Assembly (NCBI RefSeq): GCF_001513745.1
Contig: NZ_CP013382.1
Coordinates: 1,488,001 to 1,552,000, forward strand
DNA length: 64,000 nt
Direction: 5' to 3'
From: Burkholderia humptydooensis
GTDB taxonomy: Bacteria > Pseudomonadota > Gammaproteobacteria > Burkholderiales > Burkholderiaceae
The translations under genes and the position numbers were made by a program. Shown piece by piece: positions 1-7,473 of this stretch. Positions within the stretch are counted from its first letter, which is position 1; each line of letters begins with the position of its first letter. Under the pieces are notes generated by a model. The model saw nothing but the letters and a program-made list of their open reading frames with translations, ran no database searches and had not been told where the DNA came from.

Positions 1-1
1 T

Positions 2-154
2 GTGAACGAGCGGCTCGTTGCCATGAGCGGCTTCGGCCCGGCGGCCGGATTCGCGAAGGAGATGAAGCTCGCGCGGATGATCGTCGAGCGCGGCGACGCG
101 TTCGCGCCGGACCGGCTCGCCGATCCGGCCGTCAGGTTGAAGGCGTTGTTGTGA
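2..154 (+). CDS. C-terminal end of an unidentified protein (partial)
   Basis: An open frame enters from the left edge and ends at TGA 152-154, giving 50 residues that finish in ...VRLKALL. The visible part is a soluble, charged tail with no membrane segment and no motif I recognise, so no function is offered. Its last 23 bases overlap the 3' end of the convergent DapF-like gene. The good codon choice (GC-rich third positions) and the absence of stops support a real gene end, but only the tail is in view. Confidence 0.5.
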   Translation: MNERLVAMSGFGPAAGFAKEMKLARMIVERGDAFAPDRLADPAVRLKALL

Positions 155-986
155 CGGGCGCACCGGCCTCGATCGCCGGCAAAAGCCGGCTTGCGACCGT
201 CCCGCAAAAGACCGGCTCGACGGAGCCGGTCAGGACCACGCCGCTGCGCCCGTCCCACTGCACCGTCACCGCGCCCCCGTCGCATTCGACGTCGACGGTG
301 TCGTCCAGCAGGCCGCGCCGAATCCCGCCGACCGCCGCGCCGCACGAGCAGGAACCCGATCCGAGCGGGATGCCGCCGCCGCGCTCCCAGATGCGCAGGC
401 GAATGCGGCCGCGGTCGATCACCTGGACGAAGTGCACGTTCGTCCTGTTGCGGAACAGCGGATCGGCTTCGATCCTGGGCCCGATGGCCGCCACGTCGAC
501 GGCGGCCAGATCGCTGACGAAGAACGTGCAATGCGGATTGCCCATGCTGCACGCGGTCGGACTGCCGGGAAGCGGCAACGCGTTCGTGTCTGCCGGCTCG
601 GCGAGCGGGATGTCGCGCCAGCCGAGCAGCGGCTTGCCCATGTCGACCGACACGCGTTGCGCCGCGTCCCGCGCGCAGGTCAGCAAGCCTCGGCGGGTGC
701 TCAGCACGACCGACGAGGTCCCCGCCTCGCGCATCAGCATGTCCGCCACGCCGCGCGTGGCGCTGCCGCAGGTGTCGAGAGCCGTGCCGTTCGCATTCCA
801 GAACTGCACGCGCGCGGTCGCATCGTCGCAGTCGAGCACGACGGCGAGCTGATTGAAGCCGATGCCGCGATTGCGGTCGCCGAGGCGCCGGGCGATTTCG
901 CTCGTGATCGGATCGATCCCGCCGCGCGCGTCGATCACGACGAAGTCGTCACCGTGCGCGTGCATCTTGGCAAATCGTATTGTCAC
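132..986 (-). CDS. DapF-like diaminopimelate epimerase paralogue with altered second catalytic cysteine
   Basis: This is a 284-residue member of the diaminopimelate epimerase fold family, starting at GTG (986). Family landmarks are the N-terminal KMHAHGDDFVVID block, FNQL, a first catalytic cysteine in NANGTALDTCG (about residue 73), GNPHC, TNVHF and WERGGG. In true DapF the second half carries ERGAGET..ACG with the second catalytic cysteine. Here the equal-length stretch reads ERGGGIPLGSG, which places Ser at that position. The usual Asn of GNDF is Asp. The enzyme may therefore act on another substrate, or perform a one-base reaction, rather than supply lysine or murein. It converges on the preceding partial gene. 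Family assignment is firm; the substrate is unknown. Confidence 0.85.
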   Translation of the reverse strand: MTIRFAKMHAHGDDFVVIDARGGIDPITSEIARRLGDRNRGIGFNQLAVVLDCDDATARVQFWNANGTALDTCGSATRGVADMLMREAGTSSVVLSTRRGLLTCARDAAQRVSVDMGKPLLGWRDIPLAEPADTNALPLPGSPTACSMGNPHCTFFVSDLAAVDVAAIGPRIEADPLFRNRTNVHFVQVIDRGRIRLRIWERGGGIPLGSGSCSCGAAVGGIRRGLLDDTVDVECDGGAVTVQWDGRSGVVLTGSVEPVFCGTVASRLLPAIEAGAPVTTTPST

Positions 987-1314
987 GCGATGTCCCGTTT
1001 TCGATCGATTGGTCTTCCAACGGCGGTCTCGGCGCCGATCGCCCGATTCTCGCCCATCATGCCGATTCCGCAGCCGATTCTACGTGAATCCGCGAATGCG
1101 CCTCGTCAGACGAGGGACCGCTCCGTGCGTGCCGCCGCTTGCCGCCGCTTCGCCTCGCGGCCGACGGCACGCCCGTCAGCGCGCCCGAAACCGCGTCGGC
1201 GCGCGCGTTGACGAGGCACGGCAAGCCCCGCCCGCACCCGCGCCGAGGAACGACGCGGCGGGCCATTTCCGGCGATGCGGCGCGGCGGTTCCTCGGGCCC
1301 GCCGCCCCGCTCCG
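987..1314. other. Intergenic region with an imperfect hairpin
   Basis: About 330 bases lie between the start of the DapF-like gene and the stop of the COG4315-type gene. I see no supported gene. Near 1242-1295 an inverted pair, CGAGGAAC and GTTCCTCG, flanks a GC-rich stretch and could end transcription of the minus-strand operon, although no T-run follows. The promoter of the DapF-like gene should also lie here, but no clear sigma-70 boxes are visible. Confidence 0.3.
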
Positions 1315-1674
1315 TCACGGCCTCGCGACGTGCCACATGCCGCCGAAGCCGTCGCCGTTGTGCTGGCCGGGCTTCGTATCGCCGGAAAACCGGTACAGCG
1401 GATGCCCCTTGTACGTCCACTGACGCTTGCCGCCCGCCGCGGCGATGAAGCCGAGGCCGCCGCCCGGCCTGTCGTACGCGTCGGCGAGCGCGGCCGGCCA
1501 ATTCGCCGTGCAGCCGCCCTTGCACGCGCTCTGGCCGGGCATCGTGTCCCGGTCGAACGTGTAGAGCGTCATGCCGTCGTCGTCGACGACCATGCCGTTC
1601 GACTCCTTCGGCGGCTCCGCGAGCGCCGCGGCCGGCACCGCGCACGCGATCGCGATCAGCAGAATCTTGATCAT
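1315..1674 (-). CDS. Secreted COG4315-type protein with two YxFxxD repeats
   Basis: The gene encodes 119 residues, starting at MIKILL with an N-terminal signal peptide (about residues 1-19, ending AALA). The mature part holds two copies of the repeat typical of PF03640/COG4315 proteins. The first is LYTFDRD followed by CKGGCTANWP, and the second is LYRFSGD followed by GDGFGGMWHV. The family is exported and of unknown biochemical role, often encoded beside ECF sigma factors. I chose this start because longer frames lose the signal peptide. It is the last gene of the minus-strand ECF operon, 40 bp after the YceI gene. The CXXXC pair between the repeats could bind metal or form a disulphide (inference). 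Confidence 0.8.
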   Translation of the reverse strand: MIKILLIAIACAVPAAALAEPPKESNGMVVDDDGMTLYTFDRDTMPGQSACKGGCTANWPAALADAYDRPGGGLGFIAAAGGKRQWTYKGHPLYRFSGDTKPGQHNGDGFGGMWHVARP

Positions 1675-1714
1675 GAGGACTGCTCCTCCAATGAAGAAAA
1701 ACACACGTGCGGGC

Positions 1715-2728
1715 TTACGGACCTGCGCGCGCCCTGACAAACTCGGCGCGAATGCGCAGTTGCACGTCGTCGCCGACGGCGGGCAGCCAGCGCGACAGGC
1801 CGAACGCGGTCCGGCTGAAGTGACCGTCCGCGACGAACGCGAGCGTGCGCGCCGCGTCGGGCGTGGGTCGCCCGGGCGATTCGCGCGGTTCGGGCGATTC
1901 CGGCGGTTCGGTGCCGCGCCGGGCCGCGCGCTGCCGAACGGCGTTGCCGCTCGGGACGATGCGGCTCGCATCCGCGTCGCGCGGCATCGCATCGGGCGAA
2001 TCGGCATCGCCCAGCGCCGCATCGCGCGTGCGCGCGTCATATGGCCCGAATTCGCGCCGGCCCCGCGCCTCGCGCCGCCAGGCCGAGTCGCGCTCGCCGC
2101 CGTCGCGCGCGTCGGCGCCCGGCTGCCCGGCGTCGAAGCGCACGGCGAGCGTGATCGGCCGCGTCGTCGCGCGGATCGTCAGATCGCCGGTCAAGCGGGC
2201 CGTCGCCGCGCCGGTGCGCTCGAATCGCGTGCCGACGAAGCGGATCTCCGGGTAGCGCGCGACGTCGAGCATCGCCGAACCCTTCACGAGCGCGGCGACG
2301 AACGGCACGTTCGCGCCGAGGCTCGCCGCATCGACCGTCACGTCGACGCGGCTCGCGAGCCGATCGTCGTCGCCGCCGGCCAGTTCCGCGTGCATTCGCG
2401 TGAAGCGCATCGTCAGATGCGCGTGCCAGAAATTGTCGACGCGGAACGTGACGCCGGAGTGCCGAGGGTCGAGCCGGTAGCGCGGAGCGGGATGCGGCGA
2501 CGCGGCGAGCGTGCCGGCCGGCTCGGCGCCGGACACGTCTGCCGCGCCGGCCGGAGCCGACGTGCCTGACGGGCGTGACGCATCCGCCGCGCCCAACACG
2601 CCCGAGACGCCCGAGACGCCCGACGCACCCGCCGCATCCGCCGCGCCCACGCCCGGCGCGAGCCACGCGCCGACCGCGCACGCAAGCGCCGCGACGACTG
2701 CTTTCGCGGATGAACCGGCGGCCCCCAT
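1715..2728 (-). CDS. YceI-family periplasmic lipid-binding-like protein with large disordered insertion
   Basis: The 337-residue product starts with a signal-like hydrophobic stretch (residues 8-30). An Ala/Gly/Ser/Val-rich tract follows, with short repeats such as GVSGVSGV, to about residue 70. The YceI lipocalin-like domain then begins at YRLDPRHSGVTFRVDNF. The domain runs to ITLAVRFD (about residue 195), is interrupted by about 80-90 Arg/Asp/Pro-rich residues, and resumes at TLAFVADGHFSRTAFGLSRWLPAVGDDVQLRI. Normal YceI proteins are about 190 residues without this insertion. YceI proteins bind isoprenoid-type ligands in the periplasm and often travel with stress sigma factors, which fits this operon position, 43 bp after the anti-sigma gene. 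Confidence 0.82.
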   Translation of the reverse strand: MGAAGSSAKAVVAALACAVGAWLAPGVGAADAAGASGVSGVSGVLGAADASRPSGTSAPAGAADVSGAEPAGTLAASPHPAPRYRLDPRHSGVTFRVDNFWHAHLTMRFTRMHAELAGGDDDRLASRVDVTVDAASLGANVPFVAALVKGSAMLDVARYPEIRFVGTRFERTGAATARLTGDLTIRATTRPITLAVRFDAGQPGADARDGGERDSAWRREARGRREFGPYDARTRDAALGDADSPDAMPRDADASRIVPSGNAVRQRAARRGTEPPESPEPRESPGRPTPDAARTLAFVADGHFSRTAFGLSRWLPAVGDDVQLRIRAEFVRARAGP

Positions 2729-2771
2729 GATCGACTCTTCGGTTGCCTCGACGTCGCGGCCCGGCTCGCGC

Positions 2772-3572
2772 CTATCGCCACCGCTCCGGATGGCCGCCGA
2801 GCTCGCCGCAGACGTCGGCCGCGATCGCGCGCAGCCGGTCTTCGGCGATCTGGCCGGAGAGCGCGTACGCGGTGCGTTCGCTGACCCAGTAGAACGTGCG
2901 CCGCTCGCCGTCGCGCAGCAGCCGGACCGCCGTCTCGCGCTGCGAGGACGCGCTCACGTAGAGCGCGAGCCGTCCCCCGGCCGCGTTTTCATACATGAAC
3001 TGCGCGGCGGGGCCGGTCGCGCCCGGCAGCAGCCGTCCGCCGAGCAGCGCGAAACCGTACTCGTCGAGCGAAGGCGCGGCGATCCGGCGGCCGACGCGCG
3101 TCGACAGCCAGGCGGCGAGCGCGCCGTCGCGGCCGCCTGCGATCTCGACCGGATGGCGCGCGTCGGGCGCGTAGACCGCATACGCGTGATCCGCCTCATG
3201 CGCGAACGCAGCCTGCACGCCCGCGGGCGCGCCCCATTGCGGCGCGAGCGCACCGCCCAGCCAGCCGAGTGCGACGCCCGCCGCCAGCGCGCCGCCCGCG
3301 AACGCGGCGCGCCGCCACCACGGCGTGCGCACGCGCAGCACGATGCATGGGCCGCTGCGCTGCGCGACGGGATCGGCGAACAACGCCCGCAGCGCCGCGC
3401 GCTGCGCGCGATAGTGCGACACGACGCCGGCCGCGCGTGGGTCTGCCGCGAGCCGCTCGGCGATCGCGCGGCGCTCCGCGTCGGGCAGTTCGCCGTCGAC
3501 GAACGCCGACAGCGCGAAAAGCCCCGGTTCGTCGGATTCCGGTGCGACGGTGGGATCGGGATCGTCGCTCAT
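2772..3572 (-). CDS. Anti-sigma factor, transmembrane
   Basis: This is a 266-residue protein. The N-terminal cytoplasmic part contains the anti-sigma signature LSAFVDGELPDAERRAIAERL (residues about 18-38). One transmembrane helix follows at about residues 88-110 (AAFAGGALAAGVALGWLGGAL), then a periplasmic domain of about 155 residues. It has no HxxxCxxC zinc motif in the N-terminal part. Its ATG overlaps the stop of the ECF sigma gene by four bases (ATGA), so the two are translationally coupled, the normal arrangement for a sigma factor and its membrane-bound inhibitor. The periplasmic domain presumably senses the signal, which is not known. Confidence 0.88.
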   Translation of the reverse strand: MSDDPDPTVAPESDEPGLFALSAFVDGELPDAERRAIAERLAADPRAAGVVSHYRAQRAALRALFADPVAQRSGPCIVLRVRTPWWRRAAFAGGALAAGVALGWLGGALAPQWGAPAGVQAAFAHEADHAYAVYAPDARHPVEIAGGRDGALAAWLSTRVGRRIAAPSLDEYGFALLGGRLLPGATGPAAQFMYENAAGGRLALYVSASSQRETAVRLLRDGERRTFYWVSERTAYALSGQIAEDRLRAIAADVCGELGGHPERWR

Positions 3573-4090
3573 CGATGATGTCTCGCAGCGGTGAATGACA
3601 ACGGCGGCCGAAGCGGCGCGTCGGTCAGCAGCGCGCGCATGTGCTCCCGCGCGCGCGACAGCCGCGACATCACCGTGCCGACCGGCACGCCGAGCACCGC
3701 CGCCGCCTCCTGATAGCTCAGCTCCTCCACGCAGACGAGCAGCAGCGCTTCGCGCTGCTCGAGCGGCAGCCGGTACAGCATCCGCTGCACGTCGCGCAGC
3801 ACGAGCGCGTCGACCTGGCCGACGGGCGCCTCGAGCGTGCGCCACGGGCCGTCGTCGTCGTCGACGGCGAATTCGCGGCGCGCGCGCAACTGATCGATGT
3901 ACAAGTGGCGCAGGATCGTCAGCAGCCACGCGCGCAGGTTGCTGTCGGGCCGAAACGCGCTCATTCGCGACAATGCGCGCTCGGCGGTGTCCTGTACGAG
4001 ATCGTCGGCCCACGCGGGATCGCCCGTCAGCGCGCGCGCATAGCGGCGCAACTGCGGCAGCCAGCCGACGACGTCCGATTCGAAGCTCAC
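3569..4090 (-). CDS. ECF-family RNA polymerase sigma factor
   Basis: The 173-residue protein has the two-domain ECF layout. Region 2 includes DDLVQDTAERAL and NLRAWLLTILRHLYIDQLR (about residues 28-70). Region 4 includes LPLEQREALLLVCVEELSYQEAA and VPVGTVMSRLSRARE (about residues 105-155), the helix-turn-helix that reads the -35 element. It is the second gene of a five-gene minus-strand operon: lipoprotein, sigma, anti-sigma, YceI, COG4315 protein. It overlaps the anti-sigma gene by four bases. A GGAATA-N16-CGTT element upstream of the operon may be its own promoter. It probably controls an envelope stress response through the exported operon products. Confidence 0.92.
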   Translation of the reverse strand: MSFESDVVGWLPQLRRYARALTGDPAWADDLVQDTAERALSRMSAFRPDSNLRAWLLTILRHLYIDQLRARREFAVDDDDGPWRTLEAPVGQVDALVLRDVQRMLYRLPLEQREALLLVCVEELSYQEAAAVLGVPVGTVMSRLSRAREHMRALLTDAPLRPPLSFTAARHHR

Positions 4091-4105
4091 GCGCGGCGCC
4101 GTCGC

Positions 4106-4255
4106 TCAATACCCGCTGCCGCCGGCGCCCCGGCCGTAGCCGCTCGCCGGCGTCGCATGGCCGGCCGGCGACATGTCGTCCGACGACGCGCAGCCCGCCG
4201 ACAGCATCAGCGCGAGCAGCGCGAATACGGCTGAAAGCATCCGTGTCGATTTCAT
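4106..4255 (-). CDS. Small putative lipoprotein
   Basis: This is a 49-residue product with a hydrophobic signal (residues 5-20) and a lipobox LSAGC, so Cys22 should be lipidated. The mature part is short (about 28 residues), Gly/Tyr-rich at its end (SGYGRGAGGSGY). The start at 4255 is preceded by a strong GGAGG ribosome-binding site. The gene ends 15 bp before the ECF sigma start and is therefore the first gene of the sigma operon. The function is unknown. It could be an envelope sensor or effector of the sigma/anti-sigma pair. Small size makes the call dependent on the lipobox and the ribosome-binding site. Confidence 0.7.
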   Translation of the reverse strand: MKSTRMLSAVFALLALMLSAGCASSDDMSPAGHATPASGYGRGAGGSGY

Positions 4256-4333
4256 TTCCGCCTCCGGGCGGCGCATCGGTCGGGTCCGGGCGTCGCGCGC
4301 ACGCCGCGGCGGGCGGCGCCCCATGCCTGCGAA

Positions 4334-4359
4334 AACGAACGCCGCGCGTGCTTTATTCC
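4334..4359 (-). promoter_or_regulatory. Candidate ECF-type promoter of the sigma operon
   Basis: On the minus strand GGAATA (4359-4354) is followed after 16 bases by CGTT (4337-4334), about 80 bases before the lipoprotein start. ECF promoters commonly have a GGAA-type -35 and a CGTT/CGTC -10 at this distance, so autoregulation by the operon's own sigma factor is likely. The rest of the 4256-4637 intergenic region shows no gene. Confidence 0.4.
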
Positions 4360-4637
4360 TTTGTTCGCGGTGTCATCACAAAGATAGGCGGGTTCGCGGA
4401 CTTTTCACGTGCTGGAAAACGCTGTGGCGCGGCATCGGCGTCCCGGCGGACGTCGAACGTTCTTGCGCGTCAGCCGCGATGCCCGATCGCTCGCGCCCGC
4501 CCGACGACGCGGCGGCCGCGCCGCCCGCCCACGCCGCGCCCCACGCCCGCCCGTTTTTAGCGACAATTCGACCATTGCCCGTCGCGCCGCCGCGCGCGGC
4601 CGACCGCACCATCCGCATCACGACCACGACAGCCCAC

Positions 4638-5666
4638 ATGCCATCCCCAGTCAGGCCGCGCACGTACGGCATGCCCGAGCGCAGCGACCGCCTCGATTTC
4701 TACATCCGCGACGAGGCCACCCGCCGGGCGATCACCGAGCCGCACCGGCACGCGTACTTCCAGATCCAGTTCAACCTCGGCGGCGACACCGAGCAGCAGA
4801 TCGGCGGGCTCACGCGAGCGTTCCCGCGCGGCGCGCTCGCGTTCGTGCTGCCGTACCGAGAGCATCTGATTGCGCATCCGCCGGGCGCGCACTTCGTCGT
4901 GATCAACTTCTCGCAGACGTTCCTGCGCGCGGATCTCGACGTCGATCCGCTCGATCTCGAGGACGTGTCCGCGCAGCGCGCGCCCGAACTCGCGCCGTTC
5001 CGCTTCCAGGAGCACCTCGACTTCATCCTGACGGGCGCGGCGTTCGACGACGCGCGCCGCCTCGCGCAGCGCATGCTCGAAGCGGACCGTGCGCGCACGT
5101 TCGGCTCGGTGCCGCTGTTGCGCGGCTACCTGCTGCAATTGATCGGGCTCGTCTGCACGCAGTACGCGGGGCCGCTCACGAAACTCGCGCAAAGCGGCGC
5201 GCATCGCACGGGCCGCCGCGACGCGTTCGCACGCGTGCTGCGCCACGTGCGCGCGAACCTGACGAACGACGCGCTGACGCTCGCGGGCACCGCGCGCGCG
5301 GCGTTCCTGTCGCCGAACTACCTCGCGCACCTGATCCGCAAGGAGACGGGCAGCACGTTCACCGATCTCGTCACCGAGCGGCGGATCGCGCTCGCGCAAT
5401 CGCTGCTCGCGCACACGACGCGGCGCATCGCCGACATCGCGCACGCGGTCGGGTTTCGCGACGAAGGCTATTTCTCGCGGCGCTTTCGCGCATGCGTCGG
5501 CCTGTCGCCGAAGGAGTACCGCGATGCGAACGGCGCACTCGGCGCGGCCGACGTGGCCGACGTGCGCGGCGCGCGGAGTGCGGCGGGCCGCGGCGAAACG
5601 CCGGGCGCGCCCGGCGCGGCCGGCTCGAAAGGCGCGGCGCGGGCGGCCGCGAAGCCGCGCGCGTAG
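4638..5666 (+). CDS. AraC-family transcriptional regulator
   Basis: The 342-residue regulator has an N-terminal cupin-like sensing region beginning RPRTYGMPERSDRL, with ITEPHRHAYFQIQF. A C-terminal AraC DNA-binding domain spans about residues 195-290. It contains two helix-turn-helix units: the first includes LAGTARAAFLSPNYLAHLIRK, and the second RIADIAHAVGFRDEGYFSRR followed by LSPKEYR. About 45 low-complexity Ala/Gly/Arg residues trail the domain. The ATG at 4638 was chosen because the cupin part begins just after it; the frame is open further upstream. It lies 194 bp before the hydrolase gene on the same strand, so it may control it, with the inducer unknown. Confidence 0.85.
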   Translation: MPSPVRPRTYGMPERSDRLDFYIRDEATRRAITEPHRHAYFQIQFNLGGDTEQQIGGLTRAFPRGALAFVLPYREHLIAHPPGAHFVVINFSQTFLRADLDVDPLDLEDVSAQRAPELAPFRFQEHLDFILTGAAFDDARRLAQRMLEADRARTFGSVPLLRGYLLQLIGLVCTQYAGPLTKLAQSGAHRTGRRDAFARVLRHVRANLTNDALTLAGTARAAFLSPNYLAHLIRKETGSTFTDLVTERRIALAQSLLAHTTRRIADIAHAVGFRDEGYFSRRFRACVGLSPKEYRDANGALGAADVADVRGARSAAGRGETPGAPGAAGSKGAARAAAKPRA

Positions 5667-5860
5667 TTTTGTCCATGAAAACCACACATCCGTCGCATCG
5701 GCGCGTGGCCGGCGCCGGTATCGTCGATATGTCGACATGTCGACGACGCCAGCCGCGACGTCCGCCGCGACACGCGGCCGGGCGTCGCGCCGTCGAAGGC
5801 CGCCGCCCGCGCCTTCGCTTTCCGGCTCCCGCTTTCCAACACCTTTTCAGAGACTCCAAG

Positions 5861-6565
5861 ATGACCGATTACGTATTCGCGCCGCCCGCCGTTCCGTCCG
5901 TCGAGATCGCCGGCTCCGCCGCGCGCTTTCCGGTGCGCCGCGTGTTCTGCGTCGGCCGCAACTACGCGGACCACGCGCGCGAGATGGGCGCCGATCCGAA
6001 CCGCGAGCCGCCGTTCTTCTTCACGAAGCCGGCCGACGCGATCGTGCCCGCGAGCGGCACGGTGCCGTACCCGACGCTCACGTCCGACCTGCATCACGAG
6101 ATCGAGCTCGTGATCGCGATCGGCCGCGGCGGGCGCGCGATCGCCGCCGACGCGGCACTCGATCACGTGTGGGGCTATGGCGTCGGCGTCGACCTGACGC
6201 GGCGCGACTTGCAGGCCCAGGCGAAGAAGGCCGGCCGGCCGTGGGACTGGGCGAAGGGCTTCGACGCGTCGGGCCCGCTGACAGCGCTCCATCCGGCCGC
6301 GTCGATCGGCCATCCGCAACGCGGCCGGATCTGGCTCGCGGTCAACGGCGACGTGCGCCAGCAAGGCGAGCTCGCCGACATGATCTGGCCGATTCCCGAC
6401 GTGATCGCGTATGCGTCGCGCGCGGTCGAGCTGCGCGCGGGCGACCTGATCTTCACCGGCACGCCGGCGGGCGTCGCCGCGTTGCAGCCGGGCGATCGCG
6501 TGACAGGGGGCGTCGACGGCGTCGCGTCGTTCGAGTTCGTCGTCGGGGAGCAGCCGGCGGCGTGA
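5861..6565 (+). CDS. Fumarylacetoacetate hydrolase family protein (fumarylpyruvate hydrolase-like)
   Basis: The 234-residue enzyme has the FAH C-terminal fold. It begins the core at FCVGRNYADHAREMG (about residue 28), has FFTKPADA and the metal-binding LHHEIELVIAIG with acidic ligands, and ends with GDLIFTGTPAGVA. Its length and the N-terminal block match the fumarylpyruvate hydrolases of the gentisate pathway (NagK type), which split fumarylpyruvate into fumarate and pyruvate. Related enzymes act on acylpyruvates, so the substrate is not certain. No gentisate dioxygenase gene is nearby. The AraC gene upstream is the likely regulator. Confidence in the family is high and in the substrate modest. 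Confidence 0.88.
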   Translation: MTDYVFAPPAVPSVEIAGSAARFPVRRVFCVGRNYADHAREMGADPNREPPFFFTKPADAIVPASGTVPYPTLTSDLHHEIELVIAIGRGGRAIAADAALDHVWGYGVGVDLTRRDLQAQAKKAGRPWDWAKGFDASGPLTALHPAASIGHPQRGRIWLAVNGDVRQQGELADMIWPIPDVIAYASRAVELRAGDLIFTGTPAGVAALQPGDRVTGGVDGVASFEFVVGEQPAA

Positions 6566-6699
6566 ACTCGCGCGGGCCCGCCGCCCGGGCGCGCGGCGAA
6601 AGCCGGCAGGCCCGCCCGGCGGCGGGTGTGCGGCGCGTCGGCATATCGATTCATCGGTACATCCACGCATCGGCGCAACGCGACGCCGCGCGCCCGTCG

Positions 6700-6924
6700 T
6701 CACGAACCGGCCGCGCCGTCCGATTCCGATCGCCTCTGCCTCGACGGGCAACACACCGATCCGTACGAGCAGAACACGCAGCAATCGCCCGGCTTCGGAC
6801 GCAGCAACGCGCCGCAGGCGCTGCATGCGTAGAAGAAAAGACAGGTGTCCTCCGGCATCGTCTCTCGCCGCGCGAAGCCGCAATGCGGACAAGTCAGCAC
6901 GGATTCCCGCACGATCGCATTCAT
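6700..6924 (-). CDS. GDCCVxC-motif cysteine-rich small protein
   Basis: The 74-residue protein has ten cysteines: CPHC (12, 15), Cys28, CSAC (34, 37), GDCCVFC (48, 49, 52) and VCC (58, 59). GDCCVFCSYGS is the signature of the GDCCVxC-domain family, some members of which carry selenocysteine and which are often found beside metal-resistance genes. The paired CxxC motifs suggest a zinc-ribbon-like or metal-buffering fold. It has no signal peptide, so it should be cytoplasmic. It lies 57 bp downstream of the DoxX gene on the same strand and so probably belongs to the bufferin operon. A role in metal handling is inferred from the context. Confidence 0.78.
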   Translation of the reverse strand: MNAIVRESVLTCPHCGFARRETMPEDTCLFFYACSACGALLRPKPGDCCVFCSYGSVCCPSRQRRSESDGAAGS

Positions 6925-6981
6925 TGCTCCTCCTTCGGCGCGCGCATCCGCGAAGCGCGACCGGCGCGCGAATCGCGCCGC

Positions 6982-7473
6982 CTAGGTCCCCGCCCGCGCG
7001 TCGCCCGCCCGCAGCCAGCGCCGCCGCAGCCAGTGATCGACCGACAGCGCGCCCGCGCCGCGGCACAGCAGCACGAGCAGCATCGCCGCCCATTGGATGT
7101 GCGTCGGCCACGCTTGCGGATAGACGAAGATCTCGATGACGGACGTCATGCCGAGCAGCACCAGCGCCACGGGCCGCGTGGCGAGGCCGAGCACGAGCAG
7201 CACGGGCGCGCCGAGCTCGATCGACACCGCCAGGTACGCGGCCACGTCCGGCGGCAGCAGCGGCAGCCGGTACTCGTCGCGAAACAACGCGAGCGCCGCG
7301 TCCCAGTTCGCGAGCTTCGTCATCGCGGAATTCCAGAAAATCGTCGCCACCGCGAGCCGCAGCGGAATCGCCAGCAGCCAGTCGGGCACGCGCTGGAGCC
7401 GCTGCGCCAGTTGCAGCAGCGTCGCCGCGCAGCCGGCGCGCCGAGCGCCGCCGGAGCGGATCGGGCACGTCAT
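6982..7473 (-). CDS. DoxX-family membrane protein of the bufferin operon
   Basis: This is a 163-residue integral membrane protein of the DoxX family, with about four hydrophobic helices. It carries the family entry motif IPLRLAVATIFWNSAMTKL (about residues 36-54), then YLAVSIELGAPVLLVLGL and ALVLLGMTSVIEIFVYP. Its ATG overlaps the stop of the bufC gene by four bases (ATGA). DoxX proteins accompany bufA/B/C genes in many bacteria (called hvfX in related operons), and a quinone-linked redox role has been suggested but not proven for the family. The alternative upstream frame belongs to the complement of bufC and is not the start. Confidence 0.88.
   Translation of the reverse strand: MTCPIRSGGARRAGCAATLLQLAQRLQRVPDWLLAIPLRLAVATIFWNSAMTKLANWDAALALFRDEYRLPLLPPDVAAYLAVSIELGAPVLLVLGLATRPVALVLLGMTSVIEIFVYPQAWPTHIQWAAMLLVLLCRGAGALSVDHWLRRRWLRAGDARAGT

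Noticed and set aside
1..986. Possible opine-metallophore (CntK-like) locus from the DapF-fold gene and its neighbour
   Set aside because: The neighbour is convergent, only its tail is visible, and the DapF-like protein lacks the second catalytic Cys that histidine racemases keep; there is no support for a metallophore cluster.
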